The notes: generated by a model from the sequence alone, not told the origin. A stretch of DNA of 64,000 bases from Lysinibacillus sphaericus (GCF_006864135.1 NZ_SADV01000001.1:310001-374000), one strand, 5' to 3'; counted from the first letter of the stretch, positions 9,095-17,361 are shown. Program-made: numbers and translations.

Positions 9095-10141
9095 ATGGAT
9101 AAAAAGGTTATTTTTTTCGAGGTCCGTGGTGGCACAGATAAAGGCCCTGACGGCTACCGACAAGATACAATGCCAATGGTGAATGCACTAAAACAACGTG
9201 GACAGGATGCAGAAGTCATTTTCTTTGATGTAACAAAAAAAGAGGAAATTTTTCATTACGTCAAAGAGCATGGTATTGCCTATGTATCACGTATTAATCC
9301 AGGAAACTTACAGCATGAACAAGAGTACTTCGATATGTTGCGTGAACTTTGTCATGCAGGTGTCATCGGTATGCCACACCCTGATGCAATGATTGGTTAT
9401 GGTTCTAAAGATGCATTAACAAAACTTGCCTCAACGAATTTAGTGCCTGATGATACATTTGCATATTATACAATTGAAGCATTTAAAGCGCAGTTCCCTA
9501 CCTCTCTTGCTATTACTGAACGCGTTCTAAAACAAAATCGTGGATCGACAGGAGAAGGTATATGGCGAGTAAAACTTGTTGAACGTCTTGCTGAGGGAAT
9601 TACAGAAGTACCACTTGATGCGGAGATTAAATGTACAGAAGCACGGGATAATCATGTGGAATATTGGAAACTAAGTGATTTCATGACGTTCTGTGAGCGC
9701 TATATTACTGGTCCAAATGGCATGCTAATTGATATGCGCTTTCTTCCTCGTATTACTGAGGGCGAAATCCGCTTATTTATGTTACGAAATAAACCAATTA
9801 ACGTAGTACATAAAAAACCGGCAAATTCCGCGGACGCATTTAGTGCGACACTGTTCTCGGGTGCGCAATATCGCTATGATGCACCAGAGGATTGGGAAGA
9901 GCTTGTCCAAAACTTTTTAACTCAGCTACCACACGTAACTAGTTTACTGGGCAATTATGCTTTACCACTTATATGGACTGCCGATTTCATGCTTGATACA
10001 AACGAAGCTGGCGAAGATTGCTATATTTTAGGGGAAATGAATTGTTCATGTGTAGGCTTCACTTCTGAGCTTTCTTTAGCACATCAAGTAGCAGAAGAAA
10101 TTTTAGTTTGTATCCATGAAAATACCGAGATTTCAGCATAG
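9095..10141 (+). CDS. Cj0069-like ATP-grasp family protein
   Basis: A 348-residue cytosolic protein resembling proteins annotated as Cj0069 family, which have an ATP-grasp-like fold. Visible stretches are FFEVRGGTDKGPDGYR at the N terminus, RINPGNL, GYGSKDALTKLAST, VLKQNRGSTGEGIWRV (Gly-rich nucleotide-binding region) and LGEMNCSCVGF near the C terminus, where ATP-grasp enzymes place metal ligands. The reaction is unknown; peptide-like ligase activity would be an inference from the fold. ATG 9095 is preceded by AAGGGGGT. A strong bidirectional terminator follows. Confidence 0.7.
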   Translation: MDKKVIFFEVRGGTDKGPDGYRQDTMPMVNALKQRGQDAEVIFFDVTKKEEIFHYVKEHGIAYVSRINPGNLQHEQEYFDMLRELCHAGVIGMPHPDAMIGYGSKDALTKLASTNLVPDDTFAYYTIEAFKAQFPTSLAITERVLKQNRGSTGEGIWRVKLVERLAEGITEVPLDAEIKCTEARDNHVEYWKLSDFMTFCERYITGPNGMLIDMRFLPRITEGEIRLFMLRNKPINVVHKKPANSADAFSATLFSGAQYRYDAPEDWEELVQNFLTQLPHVTSLLGNYALPLIWTADFMLDTNEAGEDCYILGEMNCSCVGFTSELSLAHQVAEEILVCIHENTEISA

Positions 10142-10183
10142 TGAGACTATCATCTTTTACTGACGGGCAATACGGATAATTGA

Positions 10184-10213
10184 AAAAGTGCGATCGTATT
10201 GGATCGCACTTTT
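10184..10213. terminator. bidirectional terminator between convergent genes
   Basis: Perfect 12-bp arms AAAAGTGCGATC (10184-10195) and GATCGCACTTTT (10202-10213) serve the Cj0069-like gene on plus and the LysE gene on minus, whose stop codon overlaps the hairpin. Confidence 0.9.
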
Positions 10214-10845
10214 CATATATAACTCTTAATAGCTTGTATAAATTCATAAATAAAATACCCGGCAAAGCCTATTAATAAAACGCCTGCAACCATCGTGAGC
10301 GACTTAATGACCTTACGACTCATCGCTTTACGGGTAACTGAAACAATGGTCATCAAGCCAATATCATGCAACAATATGCCACTCAGAACCCCTGCCGCAA
10401 TCACTAAAAAGTTTGCTGACTGTCCTTGCCCATATGATTTAGCTAGTACAACACCGAAAACATTTACCCAGAATACTAAATTTCCAGGTGAAATTGCAAC
10501 TAGTAAACCATTGCGATAAGAAGTAAAAAATGATTTTGTCACTTTCTCTCCTGCAAGCGTAATATCATGATCAGCATTTTTTATAGAGTCCAGCCCTAAA
10601 AGGAATAAAAAGCCCGCTCCTATAATCCACATAGGAATTTGAATGATAGGCATTGCTAAAATGGAAGCTAGTCCCATATACAATGCAAAAACTAATACAA
10701 AATCAATTGTCATACCACCAAGACCGACAGCCCAACCATGCATAAAGCCATTTTTTAGTCCTTGCTTTGTCATTTCTACTGTAATAGCCCCAACAGGCAT
10801 GGCAATCGCAAGTCCTACCAATACATACGCTACATATAGACTCAA
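10213..10845 (-). CDS. LysE/RhtB family amino-acid exporter
   Basis: Six-helix membrane exporter (210 aa) with the family features GLAIAMPVGAITVEMTKQGLKNG near the N terminus, the cytoplasmic loop FFTSYRNGLLVAISPGNLVFWV and hydrophobic helices throughout. Members export Lys, Thr, homoserine or related amino acids; the substrate is not evident here. The start is probably the TTG at 10845 after AAGAAGTG; there is no in-frame ATG before the conserved helix. Single gene, terminated by the shared hairpin at 10184-10213. Confidence 0.85.
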   Translation of the reverse strand: MSLYVAYVLVGLAIAMPVGAITVEMTKQGLKNGFMHGWAVGLGGMTIDFVLVFALYMGLASILAMPIIQIPMWIIGAGFLFLLGLDSIKNADHDITLAGEKVTKSFFTSYRNGLLVAISPGNLVFWVNVFGVVLAKSYGQGQSANFLVIAAGVLSGILLHDIGLMTIVSVTRKAMSRKVIKSLTMVAGVLLIGFAGYFIYEFIQAIKSYI

Positions 10846-11066
10846 CTAAACACTTCTTTCATGTAATAAGATAAGTTTCATACGTCCGTTTATACTTGTA
10901 TTATAGCATAAAAATACACAAAAGGTCATTTTTGCTAATAAATATTCATTTTTTTATATGCTGATGCTTTACTAATTTATTTGTATGATATTATTGGGAC
11001 ACCTATTCTTATTTGCTATTCAAGTTTTTTTAGTCTTCTCTGAGCTTTTTTCTACTAATAACATGA

Positions 11067-11807
11067 TTACAGCATTTGCTTTTTCCATTGCGCTAGCACG
11101 TCATTAGCTTTCGCAATGTCCACCTTCAATCCCACTTGCTTGGCGGAGCAACGCTTTTTAGCCCTGTCCCATGCTTCTTCTAGAGCAGGTAAATAGCTTA
11201 AATTTTTTGTAGCTGCGACTAGCTGTAAAAAAATATTTCCTTGAATATAATACCAGCGAGGATTCATGCCATCTAACTGAATAGCTTCTTCAATAAGACG
11301 TAGTGCCAAATACGGACTGCCTTCATTTCGACTCAAAAACTGTGCGAACGCTCCCCAATATAGAGCTTTATTTGGCTGTAGTTTTATCGCTTCCGCATAT
11401 TGTACAAGTGCTTTATCATGCTCCTTCGCAAGAGCAAAATATTCAGCCATTGTATAGTAAGCATTCGCTTGTGCCTCGACCGATCCAGCTAATAATTCAT
11501 CTACTACTTTACCAAATTGCTGTTCATCCTCACTTCCAATATAGGCAGCGAGGACATCACGCTCTGGGTAGGAGCCATCTGCTCGTTCAACACTTTGCTT
11601 CACTTTTTCAGCGGAAGGAATAGGCATATTTGCATAACCGTTTGCTTCCAGCAATGCGACATGCTGTTGAATTGTTGGAAAAGATTCATGTTCTGTAAAC
11701 GCATTATTAACTAACATTGCTTTGGCTAATTGATAGCTCTCTTTCACATGACCATTTAAAAATAATTCATTTATTTGTTGGACTTGCTCATCAAACTGTT
11801 TAATCAC
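11067..11807 (-). CDS. tetratricopeptide-repeat protein
   Basis: A soluble 246-residue helical protein with at least two recognisable TPR units in its second half: YYTMAEYFALAKEHDKALVQ followed by YAEAIKLQPNKALYWGAFAQ, and PYLALRLIEEAIQLDGMNPRW. TPR proteins act as scaffolds; no partner is evident. The start is taken as GTG 11807, which sits 9 bp after AAGGTGAGG. An upstream TTG would begin before that site. It stands alone, with the 21-bp phased array region directly upstream. Confidence 0.8.
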   Translation of the reverse strand: MIKQFDEQVQQINELFLNGHVKESYQLAKAMLVNNAFTEHESFPTIQQHVALLEANGYANMPIPSAEKVKQSVERADGSYPERDVLAAYIGSEDEQQFGKVVDELLAGSVEAQANAYYTMAEYFALAKEHDKALVQYAEAIKLQPNKALYWGAFAQFLSRNEGSPYLALRLIEEAIQLDGMNPRWYYIQGNIFLQLVAATKNLSYLPALEEAWDRAKKRCSAKQVGLKVDIAKANDVLAQWKKQML

Positions 11808-12080
11808 TATTAAAATCCTCACCTTCACCAAAAGAAAAGTAATATAGATATTTTACCATCTTTAAATCTAAAACAAACTAAATAGAAAAAATTTTTCTAC
11901 AATTCTTTTAATTTAATGTTGATTACAAAGGTTGGTTTCCGTTTCGACTAGGCATGTTCTCGGGGGGCGTCCGATACTCTCGTTGCTCGGCACGGGGTTT
12001 CGCAGCTTTGTCATGCATTTGCCGCTTAGGGATACTTTCCGACGCTTAGTCATACCTTCCACTGCTTGAATCGTGAACAT

Positions 12081-12503
12081 CGCTGATAAAACCGCGAATA
12101 TCGCTGATAGAACCGCACATCGCTGATAGAATCGCGAACATCGCCGATAGAACCACAAACATCGCTGATAGAACCACGAACATCGCTGATAAAACCGCGA
12201 ACATCGCTGATAGAACTGCAAACATCGCTGATAGAACCGCGAATATCGCTGATAGAATCGAAAAAGCTTGTTAGCAGCGAAACTTTATGGTTTAGCGGCG
12301 TTCTTTGAGTGGTTGGCGGCGAAACTCAAAGTTTTAGCGGGGAATCCCAACGCAAGATGTAAAATTTAGGAAAACTTAAATCAAGGTTGAAAAACTTTGT
12401 ATAAAATTTTACACAATATTAAGGACTTGACACTTGGACATGCTTTCCGACGCTAAGACTTGGATTTCCCATGCTAACTCTTGCTTTTCCGACGCTTAGT
12501 CAA
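12081..12503. repeat. composite 21-bp phased repeat region I
   Basis: Three sets of short phrases recur every 21 bp. CGCTGATA-type cores start at 12081, 12102, 12121, 12142, 12163, 12184, 12205, 12226 and 12247 (one interval is 19). TTAGCGGCG-type cores start at 12271, 12292, 12313 and 12334. (C/T)GCTWA cores start at 12451, 12472 and 12493. Between the second and third sets lies the block at 12386-12431 shared with region II. The 102-codon minus-strand frame through it (heptad FYQRCS-like) has no credible ribosome site and I do not call it. DNA at 11930-12075 looks like more degenerate repeat. Confidence 0.85.
12386..12431 (+). repeat. 46-bp core shared (inverted) with 53.5 kb, with 20-bp palindrome
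   Basis: These 46 bp match the reverse complement of 53549-53594 at 43 of 46 positions. They contain TTGTATAAAATTTTACACAA (12397-12416), a near-perfect 20-bp palindrome. Confidence 0.85.
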
Positions 12504-12605
12504 TCCCCAGATAAAAAAGCATTGGATAAAGTTCTGAATTGTGAGATAATTGAAGTGAATTTTTATTTTTTTGGAGAACATGTATATTGGAGGAGGGCTT
12601 GTGCT

Positions 12606-12812
12606 ATGAATAAACGATTTCATTTTGTATCGCTTATTATTGGAAATTTGTTAACACTAGGAGCTATTTTCATTTACGCTATGCAAAGTCAAGTAGATGT
12701 GGCCATCAGCACATATGCCCTTGTGATGGGGTTTTTAAGTACTTTACTACTGATCTTTTTTTATTTATGGGGGGATGAAAAACAACAAATATCGAATCGT
12801 TTTTTTAAATAA
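12606..12812 (+). CDS. small membrane protein, 68 aa
   Basis: Two hydrophobic segments (FVSLIIGNLLTLGAIFIYAM and ALVMGFLSTLLLIFFYLW) with a charged C-terminal tail. ATG 12606 lies after GGAGGAGGG. The same frame is open further upstream into the repeat region, but that part has no ribosome site and repeat-derived codons. Unknown function. Confidence 0.65.
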   Translation: MNKRFHFVSLIIGNLLTLGAIFIYAMQSQVDVAISTYALVMGFLSTLLLIFFYLWGDEKQQISNRFFK

Positions 12813-12893
12813 CTCGGGTGGTTTTAGACTACTTGAAGTCCCCCCAGATTTCCCCAATCGCTGCCATTGAACAAAAAATGATTTTCCCTTTTC

Positions 12894-12919
12894 TACATCA
12901 GAGTTAAGGGAATTTTTTT
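12894..12919 (+). terminator. Rho-independent terminator
   Basis: TTCCCTT (12894-12900) pairs with AAGGGAA (12906-12912), followed by seven Ts. It closes the small membrane-protein transcript. Confidence 0.7.
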
Positions 12920-13013
12920 CCCGAAATGCTTCTTTTTTCGTGGCATCCCCCTCTGAATACGCTACATTATTGTTGAAAAATAAAAAATTTTGTAGAAAAT
13001 TTAAAAAGAATGA

Positions 13014-13042
13014 TTGAGTAGTGATTCAATTTTCTGTATAAT
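13014..13042 (+). promoter_or_regulatory. sigma-A-type promoter of the polyamine operon
   Basis: TTGAGT (13014-13019), a 17-bp spacer and a perfect TATAAT (13037-13042), about 43 bp upstream of the TTG start of the carboxynorspermidine synthase gene. Confidence 0.8.
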
Positions 13043-13084
13043 CAGCTTGTTTGACAATACTTATATGAATTTGGGGGTAGACAA

Positions 13085-14314
13085 TTGGGTAAAGCATTGA
13101 TTATAGGAGCTGGCGGAGTAGCCAGCGTTGTGGTACACAAGTGTGTTCAAAATTCGGACGTGTTTGAGGAGATTTGTATCGCAAGTAGAACTGTTTCAAA
13201 ATGTGACGCTCTAAAAGAAAAACTAGATGGCGGAAAAACAAAGATTCATACCGCACAGGTAGACGCAGACAATACGGAAGAGGTTATTGAGCTAATTAAA
13301 GCCTTCGGACCAGAAGTTGTTATTAATGTAGCACTACCTTATCAAGACTTAACGATTATGGATGCTTGCTTAGCGACAGGTGTACACTATGTGGATACTG
13401 CAAACTACGAGCCACCTGAAACGGCAAAATTTGAATATAAATGGCAATGGGCTTATAAAGAGAAGTTCGAAAAAGCTGGTTTAACTGCTTTACTTGGTAG
13501 CGGTTTTGATCCAGGTGTAACGGGCGTTTTTACAGCTCATGCACAAAAACATGAATTTGATGAAATCCACTACATAGATATTGTGGATGCAAATGCCGGT
13601 GACCACGGTTACCATTTCGCTACAAACTTCAACCCAGAAATCAACATTCGTGAAATTACTGCGAATGGTCGTTACTGGAAAGAAGGCGAGTGGATTGAAA
13701 CTGCACCACTTGAGAAAAAAGAGGTTTATAACTTACCAGAAATCGGACCAAAAGATATTTACCTTTTATACCATGAAGAACTAGAATCACTTGCTAAAAA
13801 CATTAAAGGTTTAAAGCAAATCCGCTTCTGGATGACATTCTCTGAAAAATACTTAACACATTTAAAAGTATTAGAGAATGTTGGTATGACTTCTATTGAG
13901 CCGATTGAATTTGAAGGACAAATGATTCAACCAATTCACTTCCTTAAAGCTGTACTGCCTGATCCAGCATCACTTGGACCACGTACAAAAGGAAAAACTA
14001 ATATCGGTTGTATCATTCGCGGTCTAAAAGATGGTAAGGAAAAAACTTATTATGTCTACAATGTGTGTGACCACGAGGAATGCTATAACGAAGTTGGTTC
14101 ACAGGCAATTTCCTACACAACAGGTGTACCAGCAATGATTGGTGCAATGCTTGTGATGAACGGTCAATGGCGTAAACCTGGCGTTTGGAATGTCGAAGAT
14201 TTCAATCCAGATCCATTCATGGATGCACTAAATAAATGGGGTCTACCATGGCAAGAAAGCCATAATCCAGAATTACTTGACCTTGAGTTAGATGCGAAGG
14301 AATTAAGTCGATGA
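13085..14314 (+). CDS. carboxynorspermidine synthase / saccharopine dehydrogenase family
   Basis: NAD(P)H-dependent oxidoreductase (409 aa) with an N-terminal Rossmann motif ALIIGAGGVASVVVHKC. It is the saccharopine-dehydrogenase-like enzyme that couples aspartate semialdehyde to a diamine or polyamine, giving carboxynorspermidine or carboxyspermidine. GSGFDPGVTGVFTAHA, VDANAGDHGYHFATNFNPEIN and NVCDHEECYNEVGSQAISYT are conserved stretches of this subfamily. Start is a TTG at 13085 after GGGGGT. It overlaps nspC by 4 bp (ATGA), so the pair is translationally coupled, which supports the polyamine role over lysine metabolism. Confidence 0.9.
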   Translation: MGKALIIGAGGVASVVVHKCVQNSDVFEEICIASRTVSKCDALKEKLDGGKTKIHTAQVDADNTEEVIELIKAFGPEVVINVALPYQDLTIMDACLATGVHYVDTANYEPPETAKFEYKWQWAYKEKFEKAGLTALLGSGFDPGVTGVFTAHAQKHEFDEIHYIDIVDANAGDHGYHFATNFNPEINIREITANGRYWKEGEWIETAPLEKKEVYNLPEIGPKDIYLLYHEELESLAKNIKGLKQIRFWMTFSEKYLTHLKVLENVGMTSIEPIEFEGQMIQPIHFLKAVLPDPASLGPRTKGKTNIGCIIRGLKDGKEKTYYVYNVCDHEECYNEVGSQAISYTTGVPAMIGAMLVMNGQWRKPGVWNVEDFNPDPFMDALNKWGLPWQESHNPELLDLELDAKELSR

Positions 14315-15450
14315 AGCCAATTGATTTCTCAAAAGTTCCATCCCCTTCTTACGTAGTGGATGAACGATTATTAACAAAAAATCTAGAACTTTTAAAATCG
14401 ATTCAAGATCGTACAGGCTGCCGTATTTTACTTGCCTTAAAAGGGTTTTCAATGCATTCAACATTCCCTTTAGTGGGTGAATATTTAGCAGGGATTACGT
14501 CCAGCTCATTATTTGAAGCTCGACTAGGCTATGAAAAAATGGGCAAGGAAGTTCATGTCTATGCACCAGCTTACGTCGAACATGAAATGGACGAGCTTCT
14601 TGGCTATGTTGATCATATTGTGTTTAATTCATTTAACCAATGGAATCAATATAAGGACAAAGTAAAATCCGCTGGTAAAACAATTGAATGTGGTATTCGT
14701 ATCAATCCTGAGTACTCTGAAATTGAAACAGCACTTTACGACCCTTGCTACACGAATTCTCGTCTTGGCACAACATTAGCCAACTTCGACAAGTCACAGC
14801 TTGACGGTATTGATGGCTTACACTTCCATGCAATGTGTGAGCAAAACTCCGATACGTTAGAGCGTATTATACAAGTTGTCGAAGAAAAATTTGGTGATGT
14901 CTTACATCAAATGAAATGGTTAAACTTTGGTGGAGGTCACCATATCACTCGTGAGGATTATGATGTAGAAAAGCTTGTGAATATCATTAATTACATTCAA
15001 GACAAGTATAACCTTCTCGTCTATTTAGAGCCAGGTGAAGCTGTTGCACTTAATACAGGTTATTTAGTAGCAACTGTTCTCGATGTACAGAAAAACGGTA
15101 TGGACCTAGCAATTTTAGATACATCGGCAACTTGCCATATGCCAGATGTTCTAGAAATGCCATACCGCCCAATGATTATTGATTCTGGTCAACCAAATGA
15201 GCTAGCTTACACGTATCGTCTAGGCGGGCTTACTTGTCTGGCTGGTGATGTAATTGGTGATTATTCATTTGAACAACCTTTACAACTAGGCGATCGTCTA
15301 GTATTTACAGATATGGCACATTACTCAATGGTGAAAAATCATATGTTTAATGGCGTAAATCTTCCATCAATCGTTTCTTATAACGATGAAGAAGGCATTA
15401 AAGTCATTCGTGAATTTAAATTCGAAGACTATAGCGGCCGACTTTCATAA
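14311..15450 (+). CDS. nspC: carboxynorspermidine decarboxylase NspC
   Basis: PLP-dependent fold-III (alanine racemase-like) decarboxylase, 379 aa, which removes the carboxyl group from carboxynorspermidine or carboxyspermidine. LLALKGFSMHSTFPL contains the Schiff-base lysine (about residue 47), HFHAMCEQN and NFGGGHHITRE are the PLP-phosphate region, and LDTSATCHMPDVLEMPYRP carries the active-site cysteine motif. With the upstream synthase it forms the alternative route to spermidine-type polyamines described in many bacteria. A terminator follows directly. Confidence 0.95.
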   Translation: MKPIDFSKVPSPSYVVDERLLTKNLELLKSIQDRTGCRILLALKGFSMHSTFPLVGEYLAGITSSSLFEARLGYEKMGKEVHVYAPAYVEHEMDELLGYVDHIVFNSFNQWNQYKDKVKSAGKTIECGIRINPEYSEIETALYDPCYTNSRLGTTLANFDKSQLDGIDGLHFHAMCEQNSDTLERIIQVVEEKFGDVLHQMKWLNFGGGHHITREDYDVEKLVNIINYIQDKYNLLVYLEPGEAVALNTGYLVATVLDVQKNGMDLAILDTSATCHMPDVLEMPYRPMIIDSGQPNELAYTYRLGGLTCLAGDVIGDYSFEQPLQLGDRLVFTDMAHYSMVKNHMFNGVNLPSIVSYNDEEGIKVIREFKFEDYSGRLS

Positions 15451-15457
15451 GGCAAAG

Positions 15458-15494
15458 AAAATCCTCTCCAACTTAATGCTGGAGAGGATTTTTT
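15458..15494. terminator. bidirectional terminator after nspC
   Basis: AAAATCCTCTCCA (15458-15470) pairs with TGGAGAGGATTTT (15480-15492), followed by Ts on plus and by AAAA/TTTT on minus, so it also serves the convergent gene ending at 15493. Confidence 0.9.
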
Positions 15495-16380
15495 ACGGCT
15501 GCATATTCATCCAACTATCAACATGATGAATGGCAAAACCATTATAACTTTTTTTATTGGCATAATGTTGATGAACTTGTGCTAACTGTTTGTTCATATA
15601 GGCTTCTCCATCATCATAGAAGGTAATATTATTCCCTTCATCAGTGGCTCCTGTTTCCACACCAATAACAATCGACTTTTTTACTTTTTTTGCATAATTA
15701 ATTTCATGTTCAACGATATTAATAATGTCTATAGCAGCATCTCGATAAGCCATTATTGAAACACTTTCTACTTGGTCAATTACCCAGTCAGCTAATAAAC
15801 CTTTACCGAATTGATTTTTGTAAGTAATTTCATCAAACCAAAATGGCATATCAACTTCCAATGGCAATAGTAATCGATCGGTATCCCCTTTCGCTCTAGT
15901 AACAAGTGCTTGATAGGATTCAATCGTTTTCGCTTGATTCGAGCTCCAGCCACTATTTAAATAGGGCTCTACATCAAGATGAACGCCAGAAAATTGCTCT
16001 GTTGCTGCTGCATTTTCATTATATGTTTGTAACCAATCAAATAGCTGATCCTGCATTTTATAGCCCTCTGTTGAAACCCAACTTTCAGAACCATCTAACG
16101 CATATACTTTTATCCCTTTTGCCGTTGCTTTATCGATAAAACTTTTGTAATAATTACTTGCTATATCACTATTAATTTGTAAATATAATTTATTAACTTG
16201 TTTGCTTTCTAAAAATGAAAGTACCCCGGATTCATCTTCAACAATCTTTGTCGTGTCCCATAACCAAGTAGCCCTATCCTGCATGGCCATTGCGTCTACC
16301 TTTCCCATTGTTAACCCTAGCGTACTTACAATTGCTACAATAAAAACAATGATTGCTTTTGATAGTGAATGACTTCCCAT
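15493..16380 (-). CDS. secreted TIM-barrel hydrolase-like protein under c-di-GMP riboswitch
   Basis: A 295-residue exported protein. A signal peptide spans about residues 1-31 (Lys, then IIVFIVAIVSTLGLTM, then VDAMA as likely cleavage site). The mature part begins RATWLWDTTKI and alternates strand and helix like a TIM barrel; FSGVHLDVEPYL places an Asp-x-Glu pair at the end of a strand as in several glycoside hydrolases, and SIMAYRD resembles GH18-like barrels. I cannot assign a family or substrate; cell wall or matrix polysaccharide is an inference. ATG 16380 follows TGGAG. The 5' leader contains a c-di-GMP-I riboswitch, so output follows the motile/sessile switch. Confidence 0.75.
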   Translation of the reverse strand: MGSHSLSKAIIVFIVAIVSTLGLTMGKVDAMAMQDRATWLWDTTKIVEDESGVLSFLESKQVNKLYLQINSDIASNYYKSFIDKATAKGIKVYALDGSESWVSTEGYKMQDQLFDWLQTYNENAAATEQFSGVHLDVEPYLNSGWSSNQAKTIESYQALVTRAKGDTDRLLLPLEVDMPFWFDEITYKNQFGKGLLADWVIDQVESVSIMAYRDAAIDIINIVEHEINYAKKVKKSIVIGVETGATDEGNNITFYDDGEAYMNKQLAQVHQHYANKKSYNGFAIHHVDSWMNMQP

Positions 16381-16419
16381 ATTTACATCTCCATTCTATT
16401 GGCCGAGGCTCATAGAACA

Positions 16420-16510
16420 GAACCTGGCAACCTGACAATCATGCACTAAAATAGTGTTTAGACTCATAGCTTTGCGTCCTTCCCTTTCGGTGAAGTTTGC
16501 CTTTTACAGT
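16420..16510 (-). promoter_or_regulatory. c-di-GMP-I (GEMM-I) riboswitch
   Basis: Read on the minus strand this leader has the ordered GEMM-I signature: GGCAAAC, a GAAA-capped P2 arm (CACCGAAAGGG), GGACGCAAAGC, TCTAAAC, and after a second arm GGTTGCCAGGTT. The order and spacing match the Vc2 aptamer as I remember it. A TTCTAT/ATAGAA hairpin (plus coordinates 16394-16399 and 16412-16417) lies between the aptamer and the ribosome site and may be part of the expression platform. No clear intrinsic terminator is present, so translational control is possible. Confidence 0.92.
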
Positions 16511-16526
16511 AGTTTTCTTACCATAC

Positions 16527-16555
16527 ATAATACGATGTTAGTATGGATATGTCAG
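16527..16555 (-). promoter_or_regulatory. promoter driving the riboswitch leader
   Basis: On the minus strand CTGACA (16550-16555), a 17-bp spacer and TATTAT (16527-16532) lie 17 bp before the aptamer's first conserved base, so transcription would start just upstream of the aptamer. Confidence 0.7.
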
Positions 16556-16782
16556 TAGGTAAATCGCATAATTTTATTGATAACTTTCAAATATGTACAT
16601 ATGAACACAGGTTATTTTTACTATATTAGAAATAAGTAATTTATGTTACTAACTTGTAGCGATTGAAAAATCATGGATAGAAGAGCTAGTCGGAACGAAA
16701 ATCAACGACACGTTTTGGTGATAAGTCTTAATATTCGGCAGAGGTATTCCGTTTCCTTTTAAAAAAGCTATTTAAAAAGAAA

Positions 16783-16810
16783 GACAGAATCACATATATG
16801 TAATTCTGTC
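16783..16810 (-). terminator. terminator after the CheW-like gene
   Basis: GACAGAAT (16783-16790) and ATTCTGTC (16803-16810) enclose the palindrome ACATATATGT; on minus it is followed by TTTCTTTTT. Confidence 0.8.
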
Positions 16811-16847
16811 CCCAATATTAACTATGAAATATTAATCATACAAAAAC

Positions 16848-17336
16848 TTATGCCTCTACGTTTTCTTTTTCATTTTCAAGCATTTTGTGTAAATAATCTA
16901 TTATTTCACGTATACCTTCTAATGAATTCACAAGTATCTTCGGGTCAACGTAGGTGATCATACGATTTTCAAGATTAGCCACAGCTGTAAAATAGCGTGT
17001 TTTTGAATAATTAACAAGTCCCATTTGCTTTAATACCGACTCATCAAAATCAAGAATTTCACGAGCTTCTGTTACAAGTAATCCATAATTCACAACATCC
17101 GTGTTCAATACTATAATTCGTGCTGTTGCAGCATTAGAAGAACGATTATAAAGAATACGCTCAAAATCAAGCACAGGGACAAGCTCGCCACGAATTCTTG
17201 TGAAGCCTAGAAGATAATTAGGCAAGTGAGGAATCGGTGTTACTTGCTCTAACTTTTCAATCGAAATCGCTTGTTCCACGGGTACTGCGTATTCCTCTGT
17301 ACCACAAGCAAAAACTACTGCCTTTACACTTTCCAT
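16848..17336 (-). CDS. CheW-like chemotaxis coupling protein
   Basis: A 162-residue protein consisting mostly of a single CheW domain: VVFACGTEEYAVPVEQAISI, TPIPHLPNYLLGFTRIRGELVPVLDF and GLLVTEAREILDF are the usual strands. It would link receptors to the kinase CheA or act as a stand-alone scaffold. ATG 17336 follows GAGG 10 bp upstream; an earlier in-frame ATG lies within the upstream peptidase gene. It is 25 bp from the M20 peptidase and cotranscribed with it. No other chemotaxis gene is in the window, so it is an orphan copy. Confidence 0.85.
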   Translation of the reverse strand: MESVKAVVFACGTEEYAVPVEQAISIEKLEQVTPIPHLPNYLLGFTRIRGELVPVLDFERILYNRSSNAATARIIVLNTDVVNYGLLVTEAREILDFDESVLKQMGLVNYSKTRYFTAVANLENRMITYVDPKILVNSLEGIREIIDYLHKMLENEKENVEA

Positions 17337-17361
17337 GCGGTCACATCCTCGATTTTTGTAG

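Noticed and set aside
11913..12221. 102-codon minus-strand frame with repeated FYQRCS-like heptads
   Set aside because: It is the automatic reading of a 21-bp tandem array; there is no ribosome site, and one unit of 19 bp shifts the frame.
12081..12260. Possible CRISPR array
   Set aside because: Units are 21 bp with an ~8-bp conserved core; CRISPR repeats are longer and more conserved, spacers are longer, and no cas gene is near.
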